A stretch of 64,000 nucleotides of DNA from Isoetes taiwanensis (GCA_021234155.1 JAJEKV010000079.1:2950261-3014260); one strand, 5' to 3'. Counted from the first letter of the stretch, positions 20,760-33,882 are shown. The notes: a model not told the origin generated them from the letters alone. Translations and numbers: made by a program.

Positions 20760-23700
20760 CATCAGATGGCCAGGACCGTTACATTAGATTAAAGTAGATG
20801 TAATTGTCAAATTGCATTGTAAAGAGAAAAGCACTTTCGGAACATTCCATGTCATACATTAAGCAGAATATGTTCCAACTCCCTTTTTTTTTGAATGACG
20901 GGAGATAAATTTCATCATCAATCAGGGAAAGAAACACAATAAGTTAAGAGACAGGTCTAAAACTCAAAGGGAGAGAATGTCCCTTTGTGAGAGACTACCT
21001 GTACATCTTAGAATTTCATCTAATGTGACTATCATCTAACTAACCCATGAAAACTGAAGATCGCTTCTTTCTAGCTGTCTTCTTGAGCATAACAATTCTT
21101 CATCGCCATGCTCCCTTACCGTCTTAGGGATCTGTAGAGATTGTGATGACTAAAATACAAAAGAAGATATCGTAGATGGAGTCGTAGTAGCTTTCATTAC
21201 ATCTGAATGAATTATCACTTCATCCGGCCTTGCCATGGCTAGATTTAAGGAAGATGATTCTGTCAAATCTATAGTACTTGAGACATTGCCAAGAGAGCGC
21301 TCTTGAGATACCAAATAAACGACATGTTCCAACTTTGTATTTGCACCATATGCCTAAGCTTTCTATAAAACAAGGAAAAACGTGGTAAAGATATGCATAA
21401 AACTACAAAATAAAAAATTAGCACTAAGGCATCGAGGAATGGGTTGCGTTAAATTGATTGCCTAGTTGGGTTACGGTGGAAAAGTATTGTAGGATGAATA
21501 GGAAGATACACTATTACGCTTTTTTTTTCCCCCATTATTTGTTTGTTTGTTTGTTTTTAAGACTACAGGTTGGAGATTTTGAGGCACAAGAAATGATTAG
21601 AAAGAGAGGTATTAAGTATACCTTTTCTTATGCTTTGAATTTCATTAGAAACCCCTGAGTGTAGTTGCAGTTTGCTAGTTTTTTTATAATAAAGATTACC
21701 AAGACATTCTTCAGGATGGGTTCTCCAGCAAGTTGACACATGAACATATGACAAAACACATGATACAATCATGTTACATTATAACCAAGTACAATTCATG
21801 TAAATATACCATAAACAATCATACCATTCCTTACACTAGATAATCCTTTGCTTATGTGCTCAGCCAGCTCCACTGCCTACAATCTCCTTTTGTGTATTTG
21901 GTAGATAACTTTTGTGTACTTTTTTAACAAGATAGCTTCTTCCCATGCAGTAAATCATTTAAGTGTAAGAAAGGAACAATGATCAAGAATAAGATCGTAA
22001 ATAAGCTGATGGAACACATGCTCTTATGATGATTAAACAAAAAAGTACTCCGCACAAAGAATGTTCTAAATCAATAGCGGGACAGAAAAGTAGATGTCAT
22101 AAATGGATATCTATAAATAGTGTTTATGAGAGACTAGGGCCAAAGAAAACATGAGCCAAAGGAGACCTGAGCCATAAGAAGACTCACACCAAAAAAGGCC
22201 TGAACAAGGAAGACATGAACCAAACCTTTTCCCTAGAATGATGGTTCTCCTGTTATAAGAAGAGAACAAGAGAACTATAGCATATTCTAGGAAAGATCCT
22301 TATACATAAATGTCAACATTCGGCCATCTGCCAAAGGGGGTTCATATTATACTATGGGAGATGTTGTATGGGTTTGAAAAAAAATGTATAAAAAGCAAAA
22401 CAATTGGGAACAACCCATAACACAACACAACAAAAAAAAAACATTCAATCTTTTTTTCCTATCAATATTTTTTCCTAGAAATGGCAATGGTAGGGAGGAT
22501 TCTTCTTCTTTTCTTTCTAAGATCCGGCAGCGATGGCTTGATTAAAGCTTTGAATCACTGCATCAAGATTTTGTTCCAGCCAAGGCATCTTATTTTAGGC
22601 ATGGCATCAATGGTAGTGCTTGCCTTCAAAACTTCGCAAGGATTACGGCCGGCAAACATAGCAGCGCAAAATCAAATCCCCCCATGTAAGCAATCATTTT
22701 ATTTCTTTATACCCAAAATATTTTAGGCCTTTACCACGCATATCTTGCACAAGGTCAAAAAAATAAAAAATTTGGACGTCTCCATGGTATGTGCAGGATG
22801 CCTTCACTAGGCCGATTCAACTTGCTTCTATCTCCTCCAGAATTCATTGCAATAGCCAGGATAATTCTGCCTCTATGTTACATTCTATCCTACTCTTGCC
22901 TTGTTGTAGCATAAGATTCGATAGAGAGTTCGTGCCACAACTACAGCTACAAGCCCCTGCCATCGCAACTGTTTGCAGCTGCTAAGCCACATCTACTCAT
23001 CCGCAAAAAAAACTAAAGCTTTCTATGGATTCATTAACATAACTTGTGGAGGTAGATTTTTGTAGAGGGTTTATCTTTCTTTTCAAAACCATAGCCATAG
23101 CCAGACCACCAGATCCTCCTTGCACCGGATCTCTGCGTTGTTAATATCTTATCTTTCAAGGGAGTTCAAGGGATTGCATTTTTTGTCAACTGTCCAAATC
23201 TATTTCCAGTCACATCAGTCAGCTGTCCAACAAAAAATCCCAGTGTGAAGTTCCAGGATAATATACAATATACAATATAAATGTATATTATAGGCACATC
23301 ACTAGTACATGTCGACTACAGCGACATGTACATGGCAATCGTAAAGGGTTGTACCATGGGGCACAATCATTAGAACCTATTATTATATTGCACATGTTAT
23401 GCAACATGTGAACATAATCTATATTGCCATGTAGCAATACCATTTATGAGCTATATAGCCCATTAGACCCTAAAGAGGCAGAAACCCTAAAGATGACCTT
23501 TTTGGATTCCAACCTCAAAAACTTGCCTTGCAGCAGTGCCAGACACATTTCGGCCTCACAGCAACAGGGAAGGTCATATTCCGAAGTCGTTTCTCGATTC
23601 ATAATCATCTCGGCAGCATGGATGCACTCAGAGGATTGGAATCAGCCAAGGATCCAATGAGTGGCTATGTTATTTCAGTTCATTGGATGATATTGTATTG

Positions 23701-23780
23701 CTCTGCGCATCTCTTGTGTATTAGAAAAGGGGGTAGAGACCCAGAGCCTTCTTAGAAGATTATTCTAGATTAGTCTCATT
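20760..23780. other. No supported gene
   Basis: Only short frames without recognisable motifs. Low-complexity runs of A or T (20885, 21520, 22430) and short imperfect palindromes near 23265 (ATATACAATATA). Nothing supports a gene. Confidence 0.4.
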
Positions 23781-24323
23781 AATTACCAATTAATGCCACC
23801 TGTTAGGAGCCCGTTTGGCTGTGGGTGGCAGGACTAGACCAACTAACAAAGAAGGCTTGTCTGGTTACAGTTGATCCCTTGGCATGTAACTCTACTAGAG
23901 GGACATTGTGGGCTAGGATTAATACCTTGCGACTGCGTATGGGCAAGATATGGGCTCGACACCTCCTAGGTGATGTGTCATCTCAATGGGGTTCAATTTG
24001 TGCACGGGCGTGGGAAACCATGGCCCTCTAGTATGCATGTAGTTGGTATGGACCTTCTGGAGGAGAGTAATCCCCTCCTGCCTCATCGAGACTGGGGAGA
24101 TGCAACCAGGGAGTAGCCCCCTCGGCTATGCCCTCGGTAGGCTATGGTCAGGTCCCAATACTTATCAACCTATCTGCAAAGTTTGCACATGAGGGGCTGA
24201 TGGAGTGGACAGCCATGTCCTTATGCCAGCCAAATCCATTGCCATAAATTTTGTCTGCAACGAACTCTGGAGACTCAAGCCGCCAGTCTATCCCCATGAG
24301 TCTAAGCCCGGTAAGGATTCCCC
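23781..24323 (+). other. Unclassified sequence before the (TTG)n tract
   Basis: More G/C-rich than its surroundings. A 68-codon frame at 23825-24031 (including LWARINTLRLRMGKIWARHLL) looks protein-derived and may be a transposon fragment, but I cannot assign a family. Confidence 0.3.
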
Positions 24324-24508
<185 letters not shown>

Positions 24509-24549
24509 GATCCCCCACCCTTCGAGATGGTTATGTATTTGATGTGATA

Positions 24550-25795
24550 TGGTGTGCTTATGTTTATGCGCTTTCGCAGCTAGGTTGATCCCAAGGGAGA
24601 CGGAATGAATAACACGTCTATTCTTCCTACGTCAGACTCTTGCTCACCATCAAGAATCTGATGTCAGTTAAACATTCTCATGTTGGCGAGCTCGTGCTTA
24701 CAGGAGGGATCTCCGGTGCATTGTATACGAGCAGGAGGCGTCACATCTAGCCCTTAAAAGTTGTTAAAAGATTTGTTTGCCTTTCAAACCAGCTGGCGCC
24801 ACACAAAAAAAAAAACCCATATACACCTCTATTTTTCAATAAAACTTTTTCTCCACAACAAAAAACTTAAGAAAACCATTTCCAAACGTAATAGAATTAC
24901 CCAAATAAAAGACATCAGAGATATACTTGAGGCCTTTATTTTAGCATGATTTGGCTTTGAGATGCGAAATTCATGATAAGACATTAAATGCTATCTTCAT
25001 ACAATCTAATTTGTAATATCTTGCACGTTACAATATGCATTTACAACTTCAAATTGTAACTACTCATATTCTCGCGCCTCCAACACGGGAAACCCAACCC
25101 TAGGCAGCAGCATCGCTATGCTCCACTCAATACTCGGATTGTCTGGTGTTTTCATTCTGAACCAATTGATAAATTTTTTATGGTTGTACAAGTTGTTGAG
25201 CATATATTCAAATGGCCATTTTAGATTTCACTGCAGACACAATAATAGTCCTAAACACTAGCCATTTGTTTCAATTTCTAACTAGTTCTACTCCACTATT
25301 TATAGCGGACTCATCGATTCAGTGCAAGAGTCGTGGAACAAATATGACCACTGTACAGGAGCAATCTTTTACATCTGAGCTATGGCGGCTACACAAAATA
25401 AGGTGGAGATGATAGACATGTCCATGCAAACCTCCCATGAACACTTGTTGCAACATGACACTTCACAGGCTGATAGATTCCTTGATAGATTCATGTGATG
25501 CATGGGGCTTGAATCTGTGCATGGTTAGAGTTGCAGAAAGTGAGGACTACTCAGATATGGATGAGGTAGCACATTTTTTCACTAAGATCAGGCATACAAA
25601 GGCTGAGGGGCATTACATCAATAATGAGAGTAGATGCAACACGACCAGATTGCACTTGGCAGCTTTTGGTGTGGCTTAGAGACTCACATTTTAGGCTATA
25701 AGTTCTACGACATGGTAATCACTTAAAGGGCAGTAATATTTCAGTCTATGAAGACCTCATTCCACTTCAACTCTATAAAAGGAGATAAAAGTTAG
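24550..25795. other. No supported gene
   Basis: A/T-rich non-coding sequence with short frames lacking recognisable motifs. Confidence 0.4.
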
Positions 25796-25797
25796 GC

Positions 25798-25905
25798 AAG
25801 GATGGACGGACAGACAGACATGGTTTTTAACGTCCATGGAGACCATATTGGCCATAGAACTCAAACAATAGAAGGGGCATAGAAGCCCAAAATGTACAAA
25901 GAAGT
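25798..25905 (-). mobile_element. LINE 3' end, minus orientation, (TGTC)n-type tail
   Basis: On the minus strand it reads TTCTATGGCCAATATGG, then TCTCCATGGACGTTAAAAA, then a short TGTC/TGTCC tail (25800-25820). This is the shared LINE 3' signature with a different microsatellite tail. Confidence 0.65.
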
Positions 25906-26089
25906 AAGAGAAGCACGACAAAAAAATAGGGGGAGGCAGTTTACTGAGGAGGCATGGCTATAATTCAAGATTATTCGCCTTCTAATCCTTAGACTAGTTA
26001 TGTGTAGCCTTGTCTTTTTTTCGTTTGTTTGGTTTGATTTTGTCATATGTATTGATTTGTAGTGGGACCTTGTCCCCTAGCCTGATTGT

Positions 26090-26178
26090 GGGTTTTATGC
26101 CCCCGTTCAATGTAGTATGGCGTGGCTCTTGGTAGTCTCCGTGGACATTAATATTGTATCTATCCATCTATCTATCCT
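26090..26178 (+). mobile_element. LINE 3' end, plus orientation, (ATCT)n tail
   Basis: AGTCTCCGTGGACATTAAT (26129-26148) followed by TATC/ATCT repeats to 26177. Lies about 200 bp from the previous 3' end in the opposite orientation. Confidence 0.65.
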
Positions 26179-26179
26179 A

Positions 26180-27510
26180 TTAAAAATACTAAGCAAAAAT
26201 ATTTTCCTGTCAAACCACCCAAGACGTTAGAGTTCTACATTCTCTTATGGAGACTTTGAAAGTGAAGAAATTAATTGGTCTTTAAAGGGGACAAAATGTA
26301 GCCCGAGGAGGCTGAATCAACTATGATGTTTACATAAGATTTATTTATAGTTGGTTTTATTTTAAGGAAAAACTCTTTCTTCTCATTAGAATTAGAAGAC
26401 TCACCTGGCCGAACAAGAAGTACAAGGATATTCAAATGCGGGTTCTTGACGGGGACAAATTTGCATCACTTTGATGAAGATTGTGATTGTGCATGCTCTT
26501 GTTGGATTGCACGCTAGTTTTATAATGTTTTAGAATTTTTTCCTTTAATGGTTTGATTTATTGACTCTTGTATTTGTTATTTGTCCCAAAAAGAAAGAGC
26601 ATGCAAAGCCCCCTTGTATTCTAGCTCGAAGCTTCTCTTCTCTCTGATGGTGATGAAGAACTTCTTGTCTTATTTTGCAGCTAGATCATTCCGACATGAA
26701 ACGGAGGTTGCTAGATCCTCCGGTGGCAAAAGCAAAAGCTTGCTTGTATCAGTAGTATGCCTTCTATGTGTGCATGAAGGCAGAGCTCCTTATTCTATAC
26801 GATTTTGTACTGCTGAATATGGCAACAACATTTCGAGACTTTCACTGATTTTAAATATTTGTGTATAAGCAGAGCTCCTTATCTTAATAGTGCAGTCCTT
26901 TATGAATATCATCAAGCATGATATATATAGGGTATTGTACTCTCTATTATTTTCGACCTTTTTATCAAAACTAAGCCTTTAGATATGGTAGGATTCGGCC
27001 AGAGTACCATGCGGTAGAATATTCTCATAACTCAGAATCAAAAGCATCAATATGTAGTAATATGTATGTTATAACATCGATAGTGTCGTTATGTAGTAGT
27101 ATGTTTAGAGTACCAAAGAAGCTCTTAAAGAGGTCAATCCTCCTTCTATGATATTGTTGGCTCTTTGACTTAAACATTCCTATTTTTGAACCAACAGGTA
27201 CAACCCATTTCATTGGTAAATTATATGTCATTAGTGTCATTGGTGCATCAGACGAACTTAATTCATTAGACCTGCTTGGGAGAATTCAAGATCGACAAGA
27301 ACTTTCTCATAGATCCAGAGTCTAAAGTGCTCGGGACAAAGAAGCTGCATGCAAAAAAATTGGGACAACAGATATTGGATTTATTTTGGATTTATTTGAA
27401 GCCACTGGTAGAAACGAATCAGGAGTTCCCAAGGATTTCGAATTAGAGCTTCGGTTCTGTTGGACAAGACGGGATTTCCAGCCAAGGCTACAGAGATGTT
27501 TTTCAAGGAT
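26180..27510. other. No supported gene
   Basis: Non-coding; short frames without motifs. The last part is the flank of the U1 snRNA promoter. Confidence 0.4.
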
Positions 27511-27516
27511 TCAAAT

Positions 27517-27566
27517 ATCCCACAGGAATGTGTTGCAGAAGGCGGCAATGGAGGATCATAAAAAGG
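27517..27566 (+). promoter_or_regulatory. snRNA upstream element and TATA box of the U1 gene
   Basis: ATCCCACAGG at 27517-27526 matches 8 of 10 positions of the plant snRNA upstream sequence element (RTCCCACATCG type), about 70 bp before the U1 5' end. CATAAAAAGG at 27556-27565 sits about 31 bp before the 5' end in the TATA position. The gap of about 30 bp between the two boxes is the spacing known for RNA polymerase II snRNA genes; polymerase III U6 genes have a shorter one. Confidence 0.65.
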
Positions 27567-27587
27567 AATGAGAGGGCACACTGCAAC

Positions 27588-27744
27588 ATACTTACCTGGG
27601 CGGGGTTTATCGGTGATCAGCAAGGCCGATTGCCTAGGATGGTTTTCACCATTGCACTAAGGTGTGGATTGTCCTAGCATCTCCTCAAGGGGAGAGTGCA
27701 CGTCATAATTTATGGCAGCGGGGGCTCGCGTTCGCGCGGCCCCC
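27588..27744 (+). ncRNA. U1: U1 spliceosomal small nuclear RNA
   Basis: The 157-nt segment has every U1 landmark in order. The 5' end ATACTTACCTG (27588-27598) pairs with 5' splice sites. Stem-loop I contains GATCAGCAAGG (27615-27625), where U1-70K binds, closed by ATCGG/CCGAT. Loop II is ATTGCAC (27651-27657), bound by U1A, closed by CACC/GGTG. Stem III pairs TCTCC with GGGAGA. The Sm site is AATTTATGG (27707-27715). The 3' stem-loop is GGGGGCTCGCG...CGCGGCCCCC. Plant U1 is about 160 nt, so this is full length. Stems are intact where the primary sequence has diverged, and plant-type promoter boxes lie upstream, so it is probably functional rather than a retro-pseudogene. The 3' box downstream (near 27752-27770) is only a loose match. 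Confidence 0.9.
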
Positions 27745-27978
27745 TTCAATCCAATCTAATTAGTATTCTAATTTCTGTATATTGGATCTAATTTTGTAAG
27801 CTAGATTAATAGTGATATCTGTCTCTAATTCCATGTGGACTTCATTTGAAGCAGGCATTGCTCTGCGTAAGCACACAATCTGGAAGCCAAATCACATTGT
27901 GGAGGGATGATACAGAGGAAAAATTGTTTTCATTTAGCATGTAAGTGGGTTAACGTGCACTTATAGTTATCCTTGTGC

Positions 27979-30560
27979 AGGGACGAGTAAAATGCTACAA
28001 ATATGATTGGCTTGGTAGTCCGAACATTGGTTTCAGGTCCTTCCAATTCTCCTTTATGTTTGAAGCATATACATTGATATGTACTTGCATTGATACACAT
28101 CTTTAGAGTATGCTAACAATTGTGAATAATTGCTTCAGCTATACCAGTCATTTCACTTGCAGAGCAACTTGACCGCGACACAAGTGAGGCTTATAAATTT
28201 CAGTCATCATAACTTTGCTGGTTTGAGATCAGAATTTACTTATTAATATCATCTTCATGCAAATGGAACACTAACTGCTGTCCAGACACTGGTATCCACG
28301 TGATTGTGTGGGATGTTGCACTCACTTATTGGAGGCCAACCCCTTTGGTGTTGCAGACTATTCTTGGCCTAGACAGGATGGTAAGGTGCTATTTTCATTG
28401 TTGTAGATGGCTTAGCCTGCATTTTAAAGAAAAGATAGTGCTAGAGTTGAATATAATGTTGCTTAGTTTGAATTTGGAGGGTCTATGTCTGGGTCTCCTT
28501 GTTGCTCTTTTTGATGGCTGCAAGCTCCATTATCAACAGATTCACCAGAATCGCAAACGAGCTTTATTTGGAATGCTAATTGCAGTCCTGTTTATGCAAC
28601 AAGCCATCAAGGTAATCTACACCTTTGTCAAGGTAATTTTGTTAAATCCTTCTAACTATAATACCAAGTCTATGCAGGGTCTGCTTGGGAAATTCCACAT
28701 TTCCAAGAGAGAGGATCTCACCCTTGAACAATTTACCACTTCATGGCAGTTTGTCAATGGCATATTTGGAATTGTGCTTTCCTTTGGTCTTCAAAAGTGT
28801 GCTTTGCACATCCCTAGTAACCCATGGCAATATCGTGCTTTCCTTTGGAACCCATGGCAATATCGTGCACTTCAAAGCTGGACTGTGATTAAGATATTAT
28901 GAATCATTGCAAAATGATATTCATCGTTCACCACCTACCATTTAATGTAAAGTTAGTATTCTGCTTCACCACATTCTGTGATTAAAGTTATTATTCTATT
29001 TGCTAACGTACATTGTGAATATTGTTCTTTGCAGCCTCTATATTTTGACAATGCCATTGTTTGTAGGAAATGCATTTAGTACCCATATTCTATATTTTTG
29101 GAGCCTTCATCTCTGCTACAATGATTGCAGTCCTGTATTAGTATGATCACAGTGTAGCTTCACTTCTCAGCTTGCTCAACAGAAGGAGTTCAATTTACGG
29201 AAGCCATCTTCTTACCATTACAATCTACTTGTTCTTTGCTTCAGGGTATGCAAGTTCTCCTAATTCACATGCAATATAGTTTTGCAGTCTCTACTTCCAG
29301 ATTTTTCAACCTTAGATTCCATTACATAATCACACGACCATCATGTTAAATTCACTTCTTGCATGCATCAATTAAATAATGTTTTGCCAGAATAGATTCT
29401 GCCTAGTAAATCATGACAATAACTTTGTAAACACCTGCTTATTCTTCTCACATTAAAGTACTGGCAGGTCATGTTATGTGGACTTTGGGATTGCCACCTA
29501 TAAATGGTGTCCTACCTCAATCGCCTATGCGTACCAAGAACCTTGCAAGTTGCAACATCAAAGCATCAGGTAAGCTCCTTGCCATCTATTACATCCCTCA
29601 TCTTATCTCACAGATATGTTATTACATTACAGATTGTTCGGAAGAAGTTTTTAAAGAAGGCTAAGCAAAACGTTGAAGGAAATGCCACACTAAATGAGCT
29701 TTATGAAAGCTTGCAGGGGACCTTTCAACAAATGTGATCACCCTTTCTGTCCCAACCGTCATTATCATCTTATGCAAAAGAGATATTACTTTCTTTGTGA
29801 GATATGCCAGTTGTATAATTCTATTACAGGAATTAAAGGAACTTCGTTCTGACATAAATCAATACTCATCAGACCCCAACCCCATAATTGATAATCTTCC
29901 AGTTGAGATCGTGTTTGACCCGATGATTTGTTCCTTGTTGAGGTCAAATAACTAAGAGTGACCAACCGTTTGTAATCCTTAATGGTTGGATGTGTCGCCG
30001 CAATGCCAGTTCTTAAGAAAATACCAACTTCTGTTTTATGGGGCTACTTTGCATTCATGGCCATAGAGAGCCTGCCTGGAAATCAGTTCCGGGAAATAAT
30101 TCTGCTGAGCTGACAGCTCCAAGCCGCAGATTCAAGTAATTACGTTGGTTTAATAATTCAAGTTATGTTTCTAACATAGAAACATCTATTCAAACTGGCA
30201 TTTACCGTGCAGCATGGTACTTGAAGATGCACATGCAGCATTACTGTCCCTATCAAAGCTATAACAATTTTACTATCTTCCAGCCAAAACCATCACAGGA
30301 AGTGGAATATGAAGAAGCCCCAGCTATACCTATCTTTGTCAATTAATAAATAACATTAAGGAAAACAACTGTTATGACTATCTGAGGAACATATTTTTTT
30401 TCATTTCAAGGAGCCGAGAATTCAGAAACGCACATTGGGCATTTCCTGTCTTTAGGAACCATGTGCTTGGTGTTTCTAGCCTCAGGAACAATGTGGTTGG
30501 TGTTTCTGGCTCACCTCATTTAGATATCAACTTCCCAAAGGCATGTATTCCATGCAAATC
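27979..30560 (+). pseudogene. Borate exporter (BOR-like, SLC4 family) pseudogene, still split by introns
   Basis: Plus-strand blocks match plant BOR transporters in order: GRVKCYKYDWLG (27979-28020, after a TTGTGCAG acceptor); AIPVISLAEQLDRDT (28139-28185); HSLIGGQPL (28320-28345); LFGMLIAVLFMQQAIK (28567-28614); the SWQFVNGIFGIVLSFGL block (28740-28795); SWTVIKIL (28877-28900); DHSVAS (29146-29165); LPPINGVLPQSPMRTKNLA (29490-29545); NATLNELYESLQGTFQQM (29683-29735); LPVEIVFD (29896-29920); [20 protein letters not shown] (30000-30058); LTAPSRRFK (30111-30138); VEYEEAPAIP (30302-30332). BOR proteins are plasma-membrane anion exporters for borate. Matches sit in different frames with gaps, the first exon and a membrane segment before EYEEAP are missing, and stops interrupt. 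Retained gaps with acceptor-like borders show decay of a normal gene, not a retrocopy. The tail to 30560 is tentative. Confidence 0.85.
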
Positions 30561-31858
30561 GACGCCTTCAGAACATATGTTTCTGCCTTTGTTTTCCTTG
30601 ACCTTGGCCCTCATATCATATGTATCAAGATAATGTTGACCTCTCCGCTATTAAACGTGCAGTTAACTTTTATGTGTGAATCTCCTGTGAGTAGTGGGAA
30701 TTAGAAATGTCAGTGAGTAGTGGGAATTAGAAATGTCACCGTGTCTGATGCAATGATTTTAGCTAATCCAAACACTTAAATCGGTGAAATGGTCAAGAGT
30801 ACATGCCTTGCAAATTTACTTCAAACGTAAGGGCATAGGCCATCTTGTTACATCTGCTGGAAATATTTTAGCGCTTCATGACCTAATCCATGATGAACAT
30901 GGCAGGATCAAGAAGGAATTAGACATACATGCACATACAAACATTGTCACAACGTATAACTAATAGTCTTTCTATGATTCTAGTCCATTTTTAGCTACGG
31001 ATAACATTTATATCAACTATAAGCGAAGCACCTGTGACAACCTTGCCTTAATAATCAACAACCATGGCAACTTAAGTTTTTTAGGAACACGCAACCGAGA
31101 AGGTAAAAGGAAGTGCACCTTCCATAAGCATTGATCCACCGAGCACAACTGTTGCAGTCATCATATGCTCCACTAACTGTGTTCAACACATAGACAACTA
31201 TTCGTATGCTCCCATCTACATTTTAAGAGATTGTAGCATAACTACTTTGCCATGCCACAAGTTATACTCCATCAAGAATAATAGCTCCAGATCCAAAACG
31301 AAAGTTTTCAATGGCAGATATTAATGACCATACGAAACATTCTTTTGAGTACCCATAGCTGGAGAAGACAACATCATCACTTGTTAGAATGTCACACAAC
31401 TAGCAAATGATAATTTTAGCTAGATGAGTTTGTGATGTCATAAGAACAGATAAATGATGTAGTACATGAATAAAATAGTTGCAAAACAAGAAAGTGAATC
31501 TGATTTACCTTGAAAAGCCAATGTAATGCAATGAATTTAAAAATGTTCAAATCTTACCAGGAGAGACCATAATTATGCCCCATCAAGGTGGAACACCATT
31601 GCCTTACCAAGTAAGTATTTACTACAAGGTTTCAACTTCAGGCTAAAGGTAACTTCAGCAAAAGTAAGCAATTGTCCCTAGGCTTCATTAGCAAAATTTA
31701 ATTTGTGAACATGAAGGCTTAGTAGCTCTGCTAACTTGGAATCTGTAACAGAGCTAAGTACAGCTAAGTGGAGATGGAACCAGATGCAAAAATCGGAACA
31801 AGCTGATCCTGCCTTTGCTGGTTTTGTTTCTGCTGCTAATGCCAGATGCTTGGAGTGA
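30561..31858. other. No supported gene; one 26-bp direct duplication
   Basis: Non-coding. GTGAGTAGTGGGAATTAGAA plus six bases is repeated in tandem at 30687-30712 and 30713-30738. Confidence 0.5.
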
Positions 31859-33882
31859 GTGGCTTTCATAAATTCTGCTCATGTAAATATTCGTTCAGAA
31901 ATTTTCAGCTGTGAAGGACTTGTCTCCTTCCCTTATCATTTATTTAGCCAATTGGAAATAAACATTGGAAAGCACAAAAACTCTCAGAGTGCTTTTGTCA
32001 TGTTCATCAATACAAAACCATATATTGAAGTAGATTACTTCTGATAATATTGCATCTTGGTATGCTAAACCATATTCTATTAATGTTAATTCTAAAGATC
32101 CATTTCGCGCACTGTGTATGGATGTGTTAAGATATCAGACGATGGGGGAAACGTTTGTTTTAGGTGATTTCAATGCGCGTACAGCATGCAAACAATCAAG
32201 CATTTACGAGGATCTGCTAAATGTGCAATTAGAGGAAGTACAAGAACCGATATTTATAAGAAACTCAGAAGATCAACTGTCAAATCATACAGGCGAATTG
32301 TTCTTGGAGTTTTGCACAGTATGTAAATTAAAAATTATAAATGGTTTGCATTGCTTTCAGGGCTCTGGTAAACTTACCTACATAAATCACGCAGGCTCTA
32401 ATACTGTTGATTACTTTTTGGCTAGGAACTTAGATTTGATCCAAGAATGCACTGTTGGTGAAAAGCTGCCAGAATCCGATCATTTGTCGTTGCACATAGC
32501 GCTCAAAGTCAGGCTGGAAAATGATTTACAGCAGTCCCATTTTCAGCCTAAACTAAAAGTGAATTATATGCATGCTAAATCTTATATGGATAGAGTTGAA
32601 GCACTGCTTGAAGGAGCCTACTGGATGGGAAACCTGGAAGAAGATGCAAAAACCTTCTCAAGCTTATTGCTTGAAGCAGCTGATATGACATTTGGCTACA
32701 CAAAAAGGTACAACAAGAACAAACCATGTAATGCATGGTGGGATGAAGAGTGCAGGGAAGCGCGCTCTAAATTGCCAAGAGCCTGCATCCAAAAGCCCTC
32801 ATGGTATAAAAGATTGTTGAGATCTAAGAAGCGCAGTTACTTGAAGCAGAGGCAGTTAGCATTGAGTGATCAACTCAAAAAGACACCAAAAAGCTTTTGG
32901 AAAGTGCTGCAGAGTAAAACAGAACAGAAAAACTTGGACCCTCATGCTTTATCTAATTACGTAAGGGATATTTATGAACATGAAAACGCTGAAGGTATGC
33001 CAAATTTAACTTGTGATAGAGATTTATTTTCTGTAGATGAAGTCAAGGAGGCTATTTCAGAGATGTGCAACAGTCAGGCTCATGACATGGATGGTTTATG
33101 CGTGGAGTTATTTAAATGAGGGGGCCCAAGGACATTGTCTACTCTTACACAGATGCTCAATGATAGCGTGCAGAAGGGATTGCCAGAACACTAGAAAATG
33201 AATAGGGTTCATCCTATTCATAAAGCAGGGGACAAAAAAGAGGTCACCAATTACAGAACCATCTTAATTGGTAACACATTTGCAAAGGTTTTGGGAGGCC
33301 TCTTGGAAAGAAAATTGAGCGCATGGGCTGAGCTAAATAACAGAAGGTCACACTTTCAAGCAGGTTTCAGGAAGCATCATAACACTCTGGATCACATGCT
33401 TACTCTTCGAGCGCTTATAGAGAAAGCAAAGATTCCTAATAGCGCCTTGTACATGGCATTTATTAATTTCTCTCAGGCATTTGATAAGGTGCCGAGAAAA
33501 GACTTGTGGGAGAGAATGGCACATATTGGGGTTCCATGTGAGATCAGGAATGCAGTTTCTCAACTCTATGCAGAGGTGCTTATAAAGCTCTCATGGGATG
33601 TGCAGGAAATAATTAAAAGCACTATTGGTGTGCGACAGGGGTGCCCCCTCTCCCCGACATTGTTTGGACTCTTTGTGGATGAACTTGACGAACGGCTTCA
33701 GGCACACTCATTGATAGGCACAAAGCTCGGAACATATGTGATACAATTGCTCCTGTATGCTGATGATGTCGTGTTGATAGCTAGTAAAATGCAGACTCTG
33801 CAATGCCATCTGGATAAATTGGAAGCCTTTTGCGATGCAAAGCATATGAATGTCAATATTGCCAAGTCAAAAATTATGGAAG
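31859..33882 (+). mobile_element. LINE 2: endonuclease and reverse transcriptase
   Basis: A non-LTR retrotransposon related to the A/B family but with its endonuclease half visible. Endonuclease motifs are GDFNAR (about 32163-32180) and ESDHLSLH (about 32470). The reverse transcriptase has KAGDKKEVTNYRTILIGN (33223-33276), FINFSQAFDKVPRKDLWERM (33460-33520), VRQGCPLSPTLFGLFVDEL (about 33630-33685) and LLYADDVVLIA (33747-33782). From 32118 to 33880 the frame is one and is broken by only two stops (33117 and about 33195), both at positions where Trp is expected. Upstream of 32118 the frame is shifted. The 3' part after the palm domain is missing: the sequence ends in a GGAA repeat belonging to an insertion on the other strand. 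Confidence 0.9.

Noticed and set aside
23255-23300. A short A/T palindrome that could be a miRNA-like hairpin.
   Set aside because: It is too short and too A/T-rich to separate from chance.
28300-28902. A 200-codon plus-strand frame that could pass for a small membrane protein.
   Set aside because: It passes through introns and frame-shifted exons of the borate-transporter pseudogene; only parts of it match the family.
33100-33200. Organelle-style RNA editing as a way to repair the stops in LINE 2.
   Set aside because: The stops are TGA and TAG at Trp positions, which neither C-to-U nor U-to-C editing would restore, and the locus is nuclear in character.
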